From positions 988,626 to 1,052,625 of the forward strand of contig JBBELK010000490.1 in NCBI GenBank assembly GCA_037783545.1: a stretch of DNA of 64,000 bases, read 5' to 3'. The stretch's first letter is position 1. Each line of letters starts with the position of its first letter. This document shows positions 1 to 10,256 of this stretch, one piece after another. Origin of the DNA: Henricia sp. BOLD:AAB3569. Its lineage: Eukaryota > Echinodermata > Asteroidea > Spinulosida > Echinasteridae. A program made the position numbers and the translations under genes. The notes beneath the pieces are model-generated. The model did not search any database. It was not told the origin of the DNA and saw nothing but the letters and a program-made list of their open reading frames with translations.

Positions 1-1894
1 CGACTTTCCCAGGGTCCACAGACACTCCTTCTGCACCTACAATGTGACCTAGGTGTGACACTGACTTCCTAAATAACTGGCACTTAGAGCCATTTAGCTT
101 CAACCCGTGATGCTCTAGCCGGTCAAACACCTTGTCAAGTCTGTTGAGGTGTTCTTCCACAGATGGGGAAAACACAAGCAAATCATCCAGATATAGAACA
201 AGTTCGGAAAGATTCATATCCGCAAAGATGGATTCCATTATGCGCTGGAATGTACTGGGGCTGTTTGTCAAACCTTGAGGAAGTCGTAAAAATTCATACA
301 AACCCCATGGCACTCTGAAAGCCGTTTGGGGGATGGAATCTGGGTGAACTGCTACTTGAAAGTAGCCATGAGCAAGATCTAATGAGGAGAACCATTGGGA
401 ACTCCCCACAGACTCCAAAGTCTCCTCTATTCTCGGGAGGGGAAATGCATCTCTCTGAGTCTTTGCATTAAGGCACCTGTAATCTATACAAAGGCGTAAC
501 TGACCGTTTTTCTTCCTCACTAGCACTACCGGACTAGCGTAGGGACTGGTAGACCTTTGAATGACGTTGCGGTCCAATAGGTCCTGCAACAATTTCTTGA
601 CTTCGGTGACCTGGCTAGGGATAACACGCCGGTATGGTAGATTTACAGGCTTATCGTCCGACAGCTTAATTTCGTGAGGGATCAAATCGCAATATCCCAG
701 GTCAAACGGACTCATGGAAAATGCCTTTTCATGTTTCTGTATGAGGCGAACAGCTAACTCGGCATATGTGTCTAATAATTCACCCATTTCGACCCCTGGA
801 GGGAGCAAATATGTTGTACCATCTGAAAAAGTGAACAACTGTCTTGGTTCGCTGGTACAAACTTCAACTGCACTACGGCATTCCCGTAGTGTCTCGTCAG
901 GCTCCTCAGCTTGCCCGTCAATAAGAATTTGGTGAATAGACACTTCAAATTTGCCATCACTGGAATTTACCAGTACTTGTTCTGTCACCTCGACCTCTAC
1001 TGCTTCGGCTATTTTAGCGAAAGCGGGTATAACTAAAGGCTCAGTGCTAGTGTTTGCCACTAAGACTGGAAAACAGTCCGCAATTCCTTGTACGTCATGA
1101 ACAGCGTCTAGGACCTGGTAACTATCTGGTGATCTCTCATCAACAATGTTTGAGGTATTCGGACAGGGCTGTACCACCACTGATTTACCCCCGATTTCTG
1201 AATCGGACTTGGTAATTAGGTGACCATGCAGGGTACCAACTGACTCTGCAGGTACGATTGTGTGCTCACGCACTTCAACGTCATAAACTGTAGCACATTT
1301 TTCGGATGAACTTTCGTGTTCAGGATCGGTATCTTCCGTGCTCACTGAACTGAACCACTGCAATGCCAGCTTTAAGTCTTCGCATTCATGCACTGACCCT
1401 AATTGCTTGAGCTTCGTGTACAACACGCGTAGCACATTACAACCCAGCAGCACTGGATACTTTTCGCTGTTGGCTTTTTTTGCTGTGTCGCTTAATATCA
1501 AGAAACTCGCAATAAATTTCTGCCCATATATCTCAACTGGTGCCTCCAAATACCCATCTACTGGCACTGCAAGTCCATTGGCACCTACAAGTTTTACAAA
1601 CCCGCCGACATCATCAAGTCCACCTAGCTTTTTCGCCAAATTCTCGCGATAAAATTTTGCGGATATTAGTGACGTGACCGCCCCGGTGTCTAATACGCAT
1701 TGGGCATGGGCCCCCGCAATGAGTATGCTTGCCGTAGGACTATTAGCGAGTAACCGATTTTTGTCGGCGGCGGAAATTATTCTGTTTACAGGTTCATGCA
1801 CATTTTTAGAAAAATCAAATTGTTGCTGGTTTGCGGGCTCATGCTTCGCCTCCGGCACAGTGCCCCTTATGACGGAGGCACTGCATTTCCCAAC
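1..1894 (-). CDS. pol: Ty3/gypsy Pol (protease-reverse transcriptase), partial, left end off window
   Basis: Reading the minus strand by eye gives one open frame from about 1894 down to base 1 with no stop. It is in the -1 frame relative to the gag ORF to its right. A retropepsin active site, DTGA, lies at about 1679-1696. A long linker follows, then the RT palm with an LDLAHGYFQV-type motif and the catalytic YLDD box at about 182-193. The thumb motif (LNGSKCQLF type) follows, and the frame leaves the window before RNase H and integrase. Pol of this family copies element RNA to DNA in the cytoplasmic particle. No own start codon is needed if it is made as a Gag-Pol fusion by frameshifting. 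The open frame over about 1.9 kb suggests a young, possibly competent copy. The Ty3/gypsy assignment rests on motif order and is strong; the clade is not resolved. Confidence 0.9.
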
Positions 1895-2934
1895 TCATTA
1901 GCATGAGTGGGTTGCGACTTCTCATTGCCTCGATTGTTTTCATTGACAAATTTGCGCTTGAAACAGTTTTCTATTGAGTGTCCCAACTTTTTGCAAAATG
2001 AACACTTTATCGTGGGCCTACGCGGAGTCGCATTGCCTCTCGGCACAACCTCGGTCAATTGCAGAAGTTTCTCATTGGTCACTTTCTGTTGCTGTAAAAA
2101 TTCACACTGTTGCTGCATCATCGTGGCCTGCTGTTCAACAAGTTTGTCCAATGTAGCCGTCAGGGCTTTTTGACTGCCTAAAAGCTCTTTCACCACTGAG
2201 TCATCACAAGAGGCTTTTCTAACGCCTTGCTCTAGTGAATCCACAACACTAAGTGTGGACTCACCGGTGACTTTGTGTGCATGATCCGTGTCCCGGAGCA
2301 GCTCAAGGGCAAGACCCCTCAACTCGAAAAATGTTGACTTGGGATGATCCACGACGAGCCGTCGCAATTCCCTGCGGACAGCAATGTCCTTCACACCACG
2401 CACAAATTGCTCCTTGAGGGCGCCCTCTCGGAGTTGACTCAAGGCAACTTGGTCTTTTTGATTGGCTGCCGCCTCCATACGGTCATAAAGCCGCATTATT
2501 GCCCGGCTAAATTCAGCCAAGGTTTCACCCTCCTGCTGCTCCCGGCCATAGAACATGCAATTTAAGGCTGGCACTGTTTCGACTGGCCCAAAGCGAGAAT
2601 GCAGCAACTTTTTCAATTTGATAAAATCACCCCTATCTTTTTTAGGACAACAGAGAATTTCTTCACGGGCATCACCCGTGAGGTGGTCTAAGGCTACACT
2701 GACTTTTTCTTCTTCGGATAAACTCAGTTGCCTAGCATAGCTTTCTAAGTCTTCAAGCCAATCCTTTAAGGTAGGGTCAGTTGACTTACGAGCAGGGCCA
2801 GAGAATTTACTAAGCCTAACTGTTGGTGCTCTCTGGACCCTTAAATTAGATAAAGCGCCGGCCAATGTTTCTGCTAGTGCCTGATTTGACTTGGCAATTA
2901 AATCAGCCACAGCTTCAGGAGATGCCATGGTCAA
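1867..2934 (-). CDS. gag: Ty3/gypsy Gag polyprotein
   Basis: An intact 355-residue ORF begins with MTMASPEAVADL. The N-terminal two thirds look like a retrotransposon capsid region: a short conserved KFSGPARK...DWLEDLESYAR stretch near residues 43-68 and helical capsid-like sequence to about 215. A glutamine-rich coiled stretch follows near 255-295. One CCHC zinc knuckle (C311, C314, H319, C324; spacing CX2CX4HX4C) is followed by basic residues, as expected for RNA packaging. The stop TAA lies at 1867-1869. The pol frame opens 28 bases before the gag end, which gives a short overlap. It is transcribed leftward from an LTR whose inner edge would be near 3570. No disabling mutation is seen. Confidence 0.88.
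   Translation of the reverse strand: MTMASPEAVADLIAKSNQALAETLAGALSNLRVQRAPTVRLSKFSGPARKSTDPTLKDWLEDLESYARQLSLSEEEKVSVALDHLTGDAREEILCCPKKDRGDFIKLKKLLHSRFGPVETVPALNCMFYGREQQEGETLAEFSRAIMRLYDRMEAAANQKDQVALSQLREGALKEQFVRGVKDIAVRRELRRLVVDHPKSTFFELRGLALELLRDTDHAHKVTGESTLSVVDSLEQGVRKASCDDSVVKELLGSQKALTATLDKLVEQQATMMQQQCEFLQQQKVTNEKLLQLTEVVPRGNATPRRPTIKCSFCKKLGHSIENCFKRKFVNENNRGNEKSQPTHANELGNAVPPS
1885..1891 (-). promoter_or_regulatory. candidate -1 ribosomal frameshift heptamer GGGAAAT at gag-pol junction
   Basis: On the minus strand the gag frame reads TTG GGA AAT, so G GGA AAT fits the X XXY YYZ slippery pattern exactly. The -1 frame is closed by a TGA at 1895-1897 just before this site and is open from there through the protease. 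The gag stop lies about 15 bases downstream. The only usable window for a -1 shift is therefore about 28 bases, and the heptamer sits inside it. A downstream stimulatory structure was not worked out. Confidence 0.7.
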
Positions 2935-3548
2935 AATTGGTCACACTCAACCACAGGTAAATACCATGGCCCTTTAAATCACAACATTGGGGCTTTAAGA
3001 AAAGGTCACGATTAAACTAGGCCTATCTCTTTAAATGTTAAATGCTAAGACATACTTAGTACCTCAAGGACTTAATACATAGTACTTAATATATAGGCCT
3101 AAGTTAAAAGTTTATAAAACAATAAATGTCATCTTGAAGTAAAACACCTCAGGCCGAGCAAAAGTAAAGGCCAGAGTAACGACTTGCCAAAAAATGCACA
3201 AGTTGAATATAGCTACGGAAAATCGTAGCTTAAATTGTCAATGGCCAAAGGATATTATATTCCTGTTTGTGCTCATCCTGTCAGCATGGCAGGCGTGTCC
3301 AGCAGCCACCGCAGTCTGAAGGCATTCCGCTGTTTATAGTCCAGTTTATAAAAAGTCACTCGCACTCGTAGCTTTAATGTCTTTTTTTGCAATCTTGCGT
3401 ATGTTTGTGGATATGCTGGTCCATTTATGCTTGGCACACAAGCTGAAAAATGTCACTGCATCCAGGGATCATTTCCAGTTCCAGGCATGACTTGCGGATC
3501 TCAACTGAAGTCAAGTTGGTGAAGAAAATTGAAGAACACAATACCAAT
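2935..3548 (-). other. untranslated leader between primer-binding site and gag
   Basis: About 600 bases separate the putative primer-binding site from the gag start. No ORF with recognisable similarity was seen. It is AT-rich and is best read as the element's 5' leader, where a packaging signal would be expected. Confidence 0.4.
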
Positions 3549-3570
3549 CCCATCCTCGTCGCCATTTTCT
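3549..3570 (-). other. putative LTR inner edge and primer-binding site of the Ty3/gypsy element
   Basis: Read on the minus strand, a sequence ending CCACTACA stops at 3570. It is followed by a short spacer and TGGCGACGAGGATGGG (3564-3549), which begins TGG as a primer-binding site should (complement of a tRNA CCA end). The gag start is about 615 bases downstream of it. The 5' LTR would lie to the right of 3570, but its outer edge cannot be set without the second LTR, which is outside the window. A similar TGGCG start four bases from an LTR end recurs in the element at 24772. Confidence 0.5.
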
Positions 3571-4550
3571 GTAGTGGTAACCTCCCGCGATAATACGGTG
3601 TGAGGTGAGGTCCAGTCACAAAATTAATTGGGACGGCTTGTGTTAATTTCACCACAATGCAGGAATCATTTTATTTCCTCACTGATCCAGCAAATCAATC
3701 ACAGGAATCAACAATCAATTACTCCCGATGACGATTGTAATTATTTATAATCCATTATCACAATCAGATCAGATCCTCTAGATCCCTTTAGATCCTTTAA
3801 ATCCCTTAGATCCTTTAAATCCCTGGATGGAGTAGGATAGGAGCACTTATAAGCCTCCGAGCAGAAAGCTTTATCTGAAAGAAAAGCCAAAACAGTAAAA
3901 CACAAGGTCAGCAAATGCAATGCAAGAAACACATGTACCGGTAATTGTATATCCACTATGCACAACGCGCATTCAGTGCGTGTGTGTACTGTCTGGCCTG
4001 CAAAGTACACGGGGCAGAGGTCAACAATTTCCCCACGACAGTTGCTAACTTGAGCGTGCATGACAACGGCATGAGCGCGAAAGTTTCAGCGACAAAACGG
4101 CCCAACAAACTCGACTTTATGTGCGTGAAATGTCAAAATTACACTCACCACATGTTCTGTAGTTGTTCTCCCCAAGTTCTAAAGATGAACCATGGTTATG
4201 AGCCTGGCAAATAATGCAAAATAAAGGGGAAAACTTCCTCTCTTTCTGCAGAGGTTCACTCAAACAGTCGGAGAAAACGGGAAAAGAACTCGCATCCCGC
4301 GCTCTCATGTCATGTCCAAACTGTTTACAGATGTTCGCATATCATGTCACTTACGGATCACTGCGCGACGGGACAAATGTTTTGCTGAACTGCGTTATAA
4401 AACAATGTACGCCACACGCACTATTTCCACTGCGGAAGGATCTGACCTTATGGTACTGTCTATAGCATGACCTTTTTGCATATATTAGGCAGTCTATAAA
4501 TAATATTGTTGTTAAAGGGACAGGGCCATCGTTAAAGGGACCGTACCCTC
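3571..4550. other. probable LTR followed by sequence without recognised genes
   Basis: The first part is probably the 5' LTR of the element to the left, but its outer end was not found. A run of GATCC(C/T)TTAAAT-like short repeats lies at about 3770-3825. The short ORFs here have no family features. Confidence 0.35.
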
Positions 4551-4551
4551 A

Positions 4552-6125
4552 CATTGACCTCCATCGGCCTTTTTGTTCGCTAGATATAGCCATTTAAAGA
4601 ATGCATGTTCAACTGAGTGTAATCGACACCTGTTGATGTCATCAAACTTTTGAAGGTACATGTATGTGTATGTTCACTGACTCTCATTGAACATATGCAC
4701 CAATTTTGGGACAATTTGCAAAAACTTCGCCACAGACATCTGTTTAAAATGCGTTTTGGCCATTTTCAGCCAGCCGCTAGAGGGTGCTCTTTCGTGTGAC
4801 GACTTAACTTTTGGTATTTTTTTTTAATGCCAAAGGGGTCCTGAGACTAACACCGTTCACCCGATCTTGGTATCTGCTACCAGTTTTAAGAGACAGGGCA
4901 GCCTCGTTTTCGACCAATAGGAAGCAAGATTCAAGGTCAATGTCTGTGTATGAAATTTAGACCTAAGATTGTCATGACCATTGCCGAAGGAATAAAGTTT
5001 GTATCTCAAACTGTTGAATTGTAAGAGATTTTTGAAAATTTAAGGCATTAAATTTCAAACGCTTGATTTTTGACACCATTAAGATGTAAACACGTTGGTT
5101 CAGTACTCCACTATTAGGTCATTGTCGTGACAAAGTTTCATGATGATCCGATCTTTGCAAGGGACCCTTTGGCCAGTCAGGAGGACTATGTGCATTGTCT
5201 ATTGGACTTGGGGGAGAAGAGGAAGAATAACTAGAGGTATGTCTGTTGATAACAGAGCATATGGCTTTCCGCTTTTCTTGTTTTTAATGTTTGTATGCAT
5301 GTAAAACTGCATGCTGTATAATACTACATGTACACTTTGTACAATGTAAATGCATACCGTACATGTACATGTACATGTACATGCACAGTGACAATATTCA
5401 AAAAATCATAATAAATCAACAAATCATGCATACTAATGTAACTTGTATTACATGTTAATGACGAGGTCCAGGCACCTAGGTTAATGTATACCTGAGGAAC
5501 TCTTATTTTATTACGTCATCGTGACGTCACAATATTTAGCTGATAATATACATTGCACCAAGTCAAAATAAACCTAAAATACAAAATGTGACCTCCATCG
5601 GCCTTTTTATTCTCTAGATATAGCCGTTTAAAGAGTGCATGGTTTTCAACTGAGTGTAATTTGACACCTGGTGACGTCATCAATCTTTCGAAGGTATGGG
5701 CATGTTCACTGATTCTCAGAGTACACATGCATCCATTTTGGGCCATTTGCTATAACGTCTCCACAGACATCTGTTTAAAATACGTTTTTGCTATTTTCAA
5801 ATCGTGACTAGAGGGCGCTGTTTCGTGAGACGACTAAACTTTTTTGTATTTTGGGGTGCCCAAGGGGTCTTGAAACTAACACCTTTGACCCGATCTCGGT
5901 ATCGCTTACCAGTTTTAAATGACAAGGCAGCCTCGTTTTTGACCAATAAACAGGAAGATTCAATGTCAATGTCTCTGTATGAAATTTAGACCTTGGATAG
6001 TCATGACCAGTGCCGAAGAAATAAAGTCTGTATCCCAAACGGTTGAATATTCACAGATTTTTGAACATTGAATGCATTCAATTTCTTTGCAAGTGACCAT
6101 TTGACCAGCGAGACGAACTATGTGC
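4552..6125. repeat. two diverged direct copies of a noncoding interspersed repeat (4552-5220 and 5585-6125)
   Basis: Both copies run in parallel for several hundred bases. Each starts with CTCCATCGGCCTTTTT, passes through ATATAGCC.TTTAAAGA, ACAGACATCTGTTTAAAAT, GACCCGATCT.GGTATC and TATGAAATTTAGACCT, and ends near GACTATGTGC / AACTATGTGC. They carry small insertions and deletions relative to each other. The spacer between them (5221-5584) contains an ACATGT/GTACAT simple repeat at about 5363-5384. No coding capacity is seen. This is probably a non-autonomous element duplicated in tandem and then decayed. Confidence 0.75.
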
Positions 6126-6574
6126 TTTGTCTATGTTAAAATAAATGTAACCAAAGCGAGGCTTGCAGAAAAAAAGGTTTGGTCCACGACCCCCATGCAT
6201 ACTAGGCAGACGTTTGGGTTGTTTGCGATGTTCGCGAATCATTTCAAAATGGCGCACGCGGCACGAAAGATGAAAGACAATGGTTTCCAGTTTTGGAAAA
6301 AAAAAATATATATATAACGAACCATTGATGTTTTTTGGCCTTATTGCTGGCTATACACAATCACTTGCATTGTGTCACATCACATTTTCTCAAAAAAATT
6401 GTAAGCAGTGGAGAGCCACATTACAATGTCACTGAGACCGCTGGAAATGTTAAGGCACTGCCATCTTGACAATATATTTGGGCAAACAATGCAGACAAGT
6501 TTGGGGTTTTTTGCACACAATGGAATTAGCTTATTCATGTATTTGTACATCGTAGTTTGAGGAAATTGAGGGAT

Positions 6575-6705
6575 TTGGTATTTGTTTAGCGTCTTAAGAG
6601 GAGACTATATCACAGGTTAGGGGTTTAATAAGGTTAGGATTTAGGGTTGGTAATTTTTAAGGCATTTAGGGTTTTGAATGCGGTGGGTTTGCAACCAGCT
6701 TCGCA
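6575..6705 (+). repeat. dispersed repeat with TTAGGG-like core, copy 1
   Basis: It starts near TTTAGCGTCTTAAGAGGAGA, passes through TTAGGATTTAGGGTTGG and ends at GGGTTTGCAACCAGCTTC. The same order of sequence is present in reverse orientation at 48185-48310. In that copy the core is closer to a run of telomere-like TTAGGG units. Confidence 0.75.
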
Positions 6706-6809
6706 GCGGCGTAGCTAAGGTTCTCTCCATAGGGGGGCGACTGAGGGGGCTGGTGGGAGAGAGGTCGTGTAATAGCAAATAATGTTCGCAAGTCCATGCG
6801 AGCACCGCC

Positions 6810-6920
6810 GTCGCTCGGGGGTGGGGGAGGTGTGGTGGGGTGAGGTGAGGTGGGGGAGGGGTGGTGGGGTGGGGGGGTAGGGGTGAGGGGGGGGGGGGGG
6901 GTGAGGGGTGAGGGGCTTGT
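6810..6920 (+). repeat. G-rich low-complexity tract
   Basis: GGTGGGG/GGTGAGG-type repeats grade into a pure G run near 6888-6901. The proline-rich ORFs read from the opposite strand here are products of this composition and are not genes. Confidence 0.8.
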
Positions 6921-7317
6921 GCCCCTTTAACCCCCACCCATATTTCGTTTTCAATTTTGTACATTAACACCATCGTACTTTACACCAGAGAAACAGCACT
7001 CTATACAGTTTTCTTGGGGGGGGTGGGAAATTAAAAATGGAATTAAAATAAATAAAAAATAAAAAATAAACAATGAAAGTTCTATAGAGAAAGCCATGCC
7101 ACCATATTTTTATCCGTTTGCCATATTTACTAGTAGGGGAGGGGGAGACTGGCGGCGACGACATTTCTTGGGGGCGCCCACCCACTTTCGTTTTACGAAA
7201 GTGGGCTCCGTACTTTTATTTCTCTTAATTCGTATTAAATGGACAGGCCATTCATATCCCTATTACTGCCTAACAACATTTTTTTATTCATTCTTCAAAT
7301 TTTTCTAGGAAACCAAA

Positions 7318-8295
7318 ATGGATGAAGACGTCCTCAGCCATCATATACATGGAGCCATTGACAAAGATGTCAAGAAAGATTTGTTATTAGTGTCTGGACA
7401 GAGGTAAATGTTATATTTATGTTATTTGCTAAATCGCCCAAGACAATTTGAGATTAAGTATCTTGCCTAATTTGCAATAAAGCTCAATAATTACAGCATG
7501 ATTTTCTTCATTCTTCCACATTCTTCCAGGATAAAAATGGATGGTAACGTCCTTCGCCAACGTGAACAAGAAGGTGTCGTGAAAAAGCTAGTATTGCTGT
7601 CTGTACCGAGGTAATGATATATTGAGGCGATTCGCTAAATTTGTAATTGATTTAGCTTGCGTCGGGGAGAATGAATGTTAAATTAGGGTTTGTTTTGCCC
7701 TTACCCGACGTATATTAGCACTGTATGCTCAGTGCTTTCCCGAGACACTTTGAACAACTTCATAGAGTGCTCGGGTGGGATTCGAACCCATGACCTCCTG
7801 CAAACAAGGAAGACGTCAGTTCAGTTAACCACTCGACCACCGAGCTAGCCGGTGTAGAATGGCCGGTTCGAATCATTTCGCAACGGGGATCGCAATTAAT
7901 CAGTAATTAATTATCGAGCGCCAGTGCAAAATGTACTGCTGTTTGACCTTTTGCGTTAAAACTCAAACGATAGTACATTTTTGCGTAACTGGAAAAGTAC
8001 TATTGTTTGACCTTCGACGTCATAGGTAAAAAAATAATATTTTTGTGCACGGTGTCGCAGGGACGTGAAACATTCAACGTTTTTACATGACATTACGATT
8101 ACAATGGCTGTGTATACAATGGACAATCAACCGGTGCGATATGAACTTTTAAACGAAGCTGAAATGCTCGATCTGTTGGATGGACCTGACAGTTGCAACA
8201 CCAAAAAGAAGATAAAATACGCTCGTTCCGTATTTGATGAATGTTGTGAGGCAATCGAACATGTCGATGAAAATGTCCAACAAAGCACTGGATGA
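7318..8295 (+). CDS. small unrecognised gene, three phase-compatible exons
   Basis: Exons are 7309-7403 (start ATG at 7318), 7530-7610 and 8061-8295 (stop TGA). All borders are AG..GT: acceptors after TTTTTCTAG, TTCTTCCAG and GTGTCGCAG, donors GTAAAT and GTAATG. Both introns interrupt a codon after AG (phase 2), so the exons join in frame to about 133 residues. Exons 1 and 2 encode similar peptides, (K)MD..VL followed by acidic/basic residues and KK.L.L.S..R, and look like an exon duplication. Exon 3 encodes a segment ending ...LLDGPDSCNTKKKIKYARSV.. with acidic helices. That segment faintly recalls the N-terminal helical part of eukaryotic tyrosine-recombinase-like proteins, but this is a weak impression. 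Intron 2 holds a tRNA-derived SINE (-). Exon 1 has an acceptor upstream of its ATG, so an earlier 5' exon is likely. Function unknown. Confidence 0.55.
7640..7855 (-). mobile_element. tRNA-derived SINE inside intron 2 of the small gene
   Basis: On the minus strand the head starts CTAGCTCGGTGGTCGAGTGG (A-box-like). It is followed by GGGTTCGAATCCCACCCGAGC (B-box-like), which closes an acceptor-like stem with GCTCGG. The body continues to about 7640. A real tRNA is unlikely because the anticodon arm is not credible and unrelated sequence follows directly. Confidence 0.65.
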
Positions 8296-9259
8296 CACTC
8301 TGGGGAAATTCTATGCTGGAGCCCTTGACAAAAATTGCAACCTCTACAGCAAATCTGAAGTGCGACTGTAAAATGTTTTGGGGTATTAATTGCATTCATT
8401 TAACAATTGTGTTCTTGGAATTTGATTTGAAAACTGTAGGAACTTTTGATGGAACTTTAGAGAAACTCTTGATACTGTTTAAGTTGGACCATTTTCGTCT
8501 GCAGAATTAGAACTGTAAATGTGTTTTAAACTTCCAAGACAGTGCATTACAGTTAAGTATGCTTTTACTGTAAGGAATTATTGTCCTTACCTAAACTTCG
8601 ACGGGACTTGCGGCTACTTGACGATACACAGTTCTCTGATGCGTTCATACACTGTAGGTCCTAGCTCACACTCCAAAATAACATGTCAAATTGTTGAAGT
8701 TCAACGATGAGTAACAAACAATCAATTTAATCAATATTTGAAGAATGTCTAAAGAACGTCTTCGAAAACAAATTCTTGAACGGAGGAGCAAACGAATGGA
8801 GGTAGAAACGTAGATTTGTCGTCTTTAAGGAGAAATACTATCAAAACGGCTATATAAGGACGATTATAGGAACGAGTATGGAAGAAGGAAAGAACGGTAG
8901 AAAAAAACTGTTACCAGAGCCCGTAGATCATGTAAAGTGAAGAATGTTTACAAAGACAAATTCTAAGGCTCGCGTACAAACTAACGCAAAACAAACGCAG
9001 CGTCGCGTCTTCGCAGAGCCCTAACATTTGCTTTTCTCTAACTTTTGGCATCGGATCTAAACATGTGCATTTGTGAATAGACTACTCGTCAACTGAGCTT
9101 TTAACCAATCCCTGAACAAGAATCAATGTATGAGCTATATAAAACATATTGACTGCTCTTGAATCGGGGAATGTAAAATAGAACAAAAGCCGGTCGCTGT
9201 TCACGTTGATCAACGATTCGATCATGCTTCCAATTTTCAACACTCTGATCGGTTATCAG
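8296..9259. other. no recognised gene
   Basis: This is probably the 3' flank of the small gene. Short ORFs on both strands lack recognisable features. No repeats shared with the rest of the window were noticed. Confidence 0.4.
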
Positions 9260-9845
9260 TTCTCAACCTATACGACTGAACACAAGATCTCTTAAAAACA
9301 AAACGGCTGCATTTACAGCGGTTTAATATGCCATTGACAGTAAAGCTGATTTGTTTGCTCTGGCAGAGACTTGGTTTACAGACATGGATGTAGCTCATAA
9401 GGTTGTTGTTGTTGTTGTAAATGTTATGGCAACTGAGGCCCTTTATGCCATTAACTATACGGTTTTAGCTTTAACTATACTTTATTATCAACTTGAGATG
9501 AGGAAGGAGTTGCAGTTTTAGAAGTGGGAGGAAATCCCCTGGAGAATCCCCAGGGGAAAACCCACGCGGTCAAGTAGGGACTGCAAACCCAATCTACATA
9601 CACGCCCCGGATTCGAACCTGGGACGTCAGAGGTGAAAGGCGAGGAAAGAACCGCGACGCCAACCCGACCGCCCTCTCATTAGGTTGAAGCCACTCCACC
9701 TGGTTTTAGATTATTGGATTATTCTGGAAAGAACCGGGTTGGAGGAGGCACTGCTTTATTCTTCCGAGATAACTTTTATGTCAAGAAAATAGACAGTCAA
9801 AGTGTGACGTGTGTTTCCATGGCAATAAGCCAGTTGGGTGATATA
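9260..9845 (+). pseudogene. LINE endonuclease domain relic, interrupted by a SINE
   Basis: Plus-strand frames encode an apurinic-endonuclease start typical of LINE ORF2: RSLKNKTAAF, one stop, then DLFALAETWFTD. After the SINE it continues with DYSGKNRVGGGTALFFRDNF. These match the LxETW and GGG-ALF(Y/F)R blocks of LINE endonucleases. The frame on both sides of the SINE (9406-9675) is consistent once one copy of the 12-bp duplication is removed. The relic then ends with a stop near 9845 and has no reverse transcriptase beyond it. Confidence 0.75.
9406..9675 (-). mobile_element. tRNA-derived SINE (family A), copy 1, with 12-bp target duplication
   Basis: Minus-strand head: GGCGGTCGGGTTGGCGTCG..., then a B box GGTTCGAATCCGGGGCGTG, body, and a (CAA)n tail seen as (GTT)n at 9402-9417. 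It is flanked by CTCATAAGGTTG (9394-9405) and CTCATTAGGTTG (9676-9687), one mismatch in 12. It interrupts a LINE endonuclease relic. It is about 90 percent alike by eye to the copy at 26334-26616. Confidence 0.88.
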
Positions 9846-10229
9846 TTTGCATAAATCCTAGAGTCCTGCCTCTGCGCTATGGCACTTGCATATGAGAGAG
9901 TCAGGTACCAGACTACCTGGCAAATTGGGATGCTGCGGGTGGTGCAGTCCGGGACATGTTAGCCGACGCTAGAATCTGTATGGTACCATACATGGCTACC
10001 TCGCACATTACTCTATGCATTTTAAGTTGGGCCATCCGAAATTACATGTTGAAATGAACATGTTGAAACATGTACTCGCCATGAAATGTCATCACAATAA
10101 CGAGTTAGAGCGTCTTGTTTGACTTGAAATCTGAATCAACTTTGAAAGCTGGATCGTTTCTAAACTGTGCATGATAATTCAAGAAAAGGAGTAACGATTT
10201 CGGGTTATGAGACTGGTTTGAAGTTGCCG
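9846..10229. other. no recognised gene
   Basis: Sequence between the LINE endonuclease relic and the tail of the next LINE. Nothing recognisable was seen. Confidence 0.4.
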
Positions 10230-10256
10230 ATTTATTTATTTATTTATTTATTTATT
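10226..10256. repeat. (TTTA)n tail of the LINE
   Basis: ATTTATTTATTTATTTATT run. It marks the 3' end of the LINE that reads leftward. Confidence 0.8.

Noticed and set aside
6641-6973. Proline/histidine-rich ORFs on the minus strand
   Set aside because: Produced by the G-rich low-complexity tract; no splice or domain support.
7765-7850. Intact tRNA-Ser/Leu gene (minus)
   Set aside because: A and B boxes and acceptor-like ends are present but the anticodon arm is not credible and a SINE body follows. Called a SINE.
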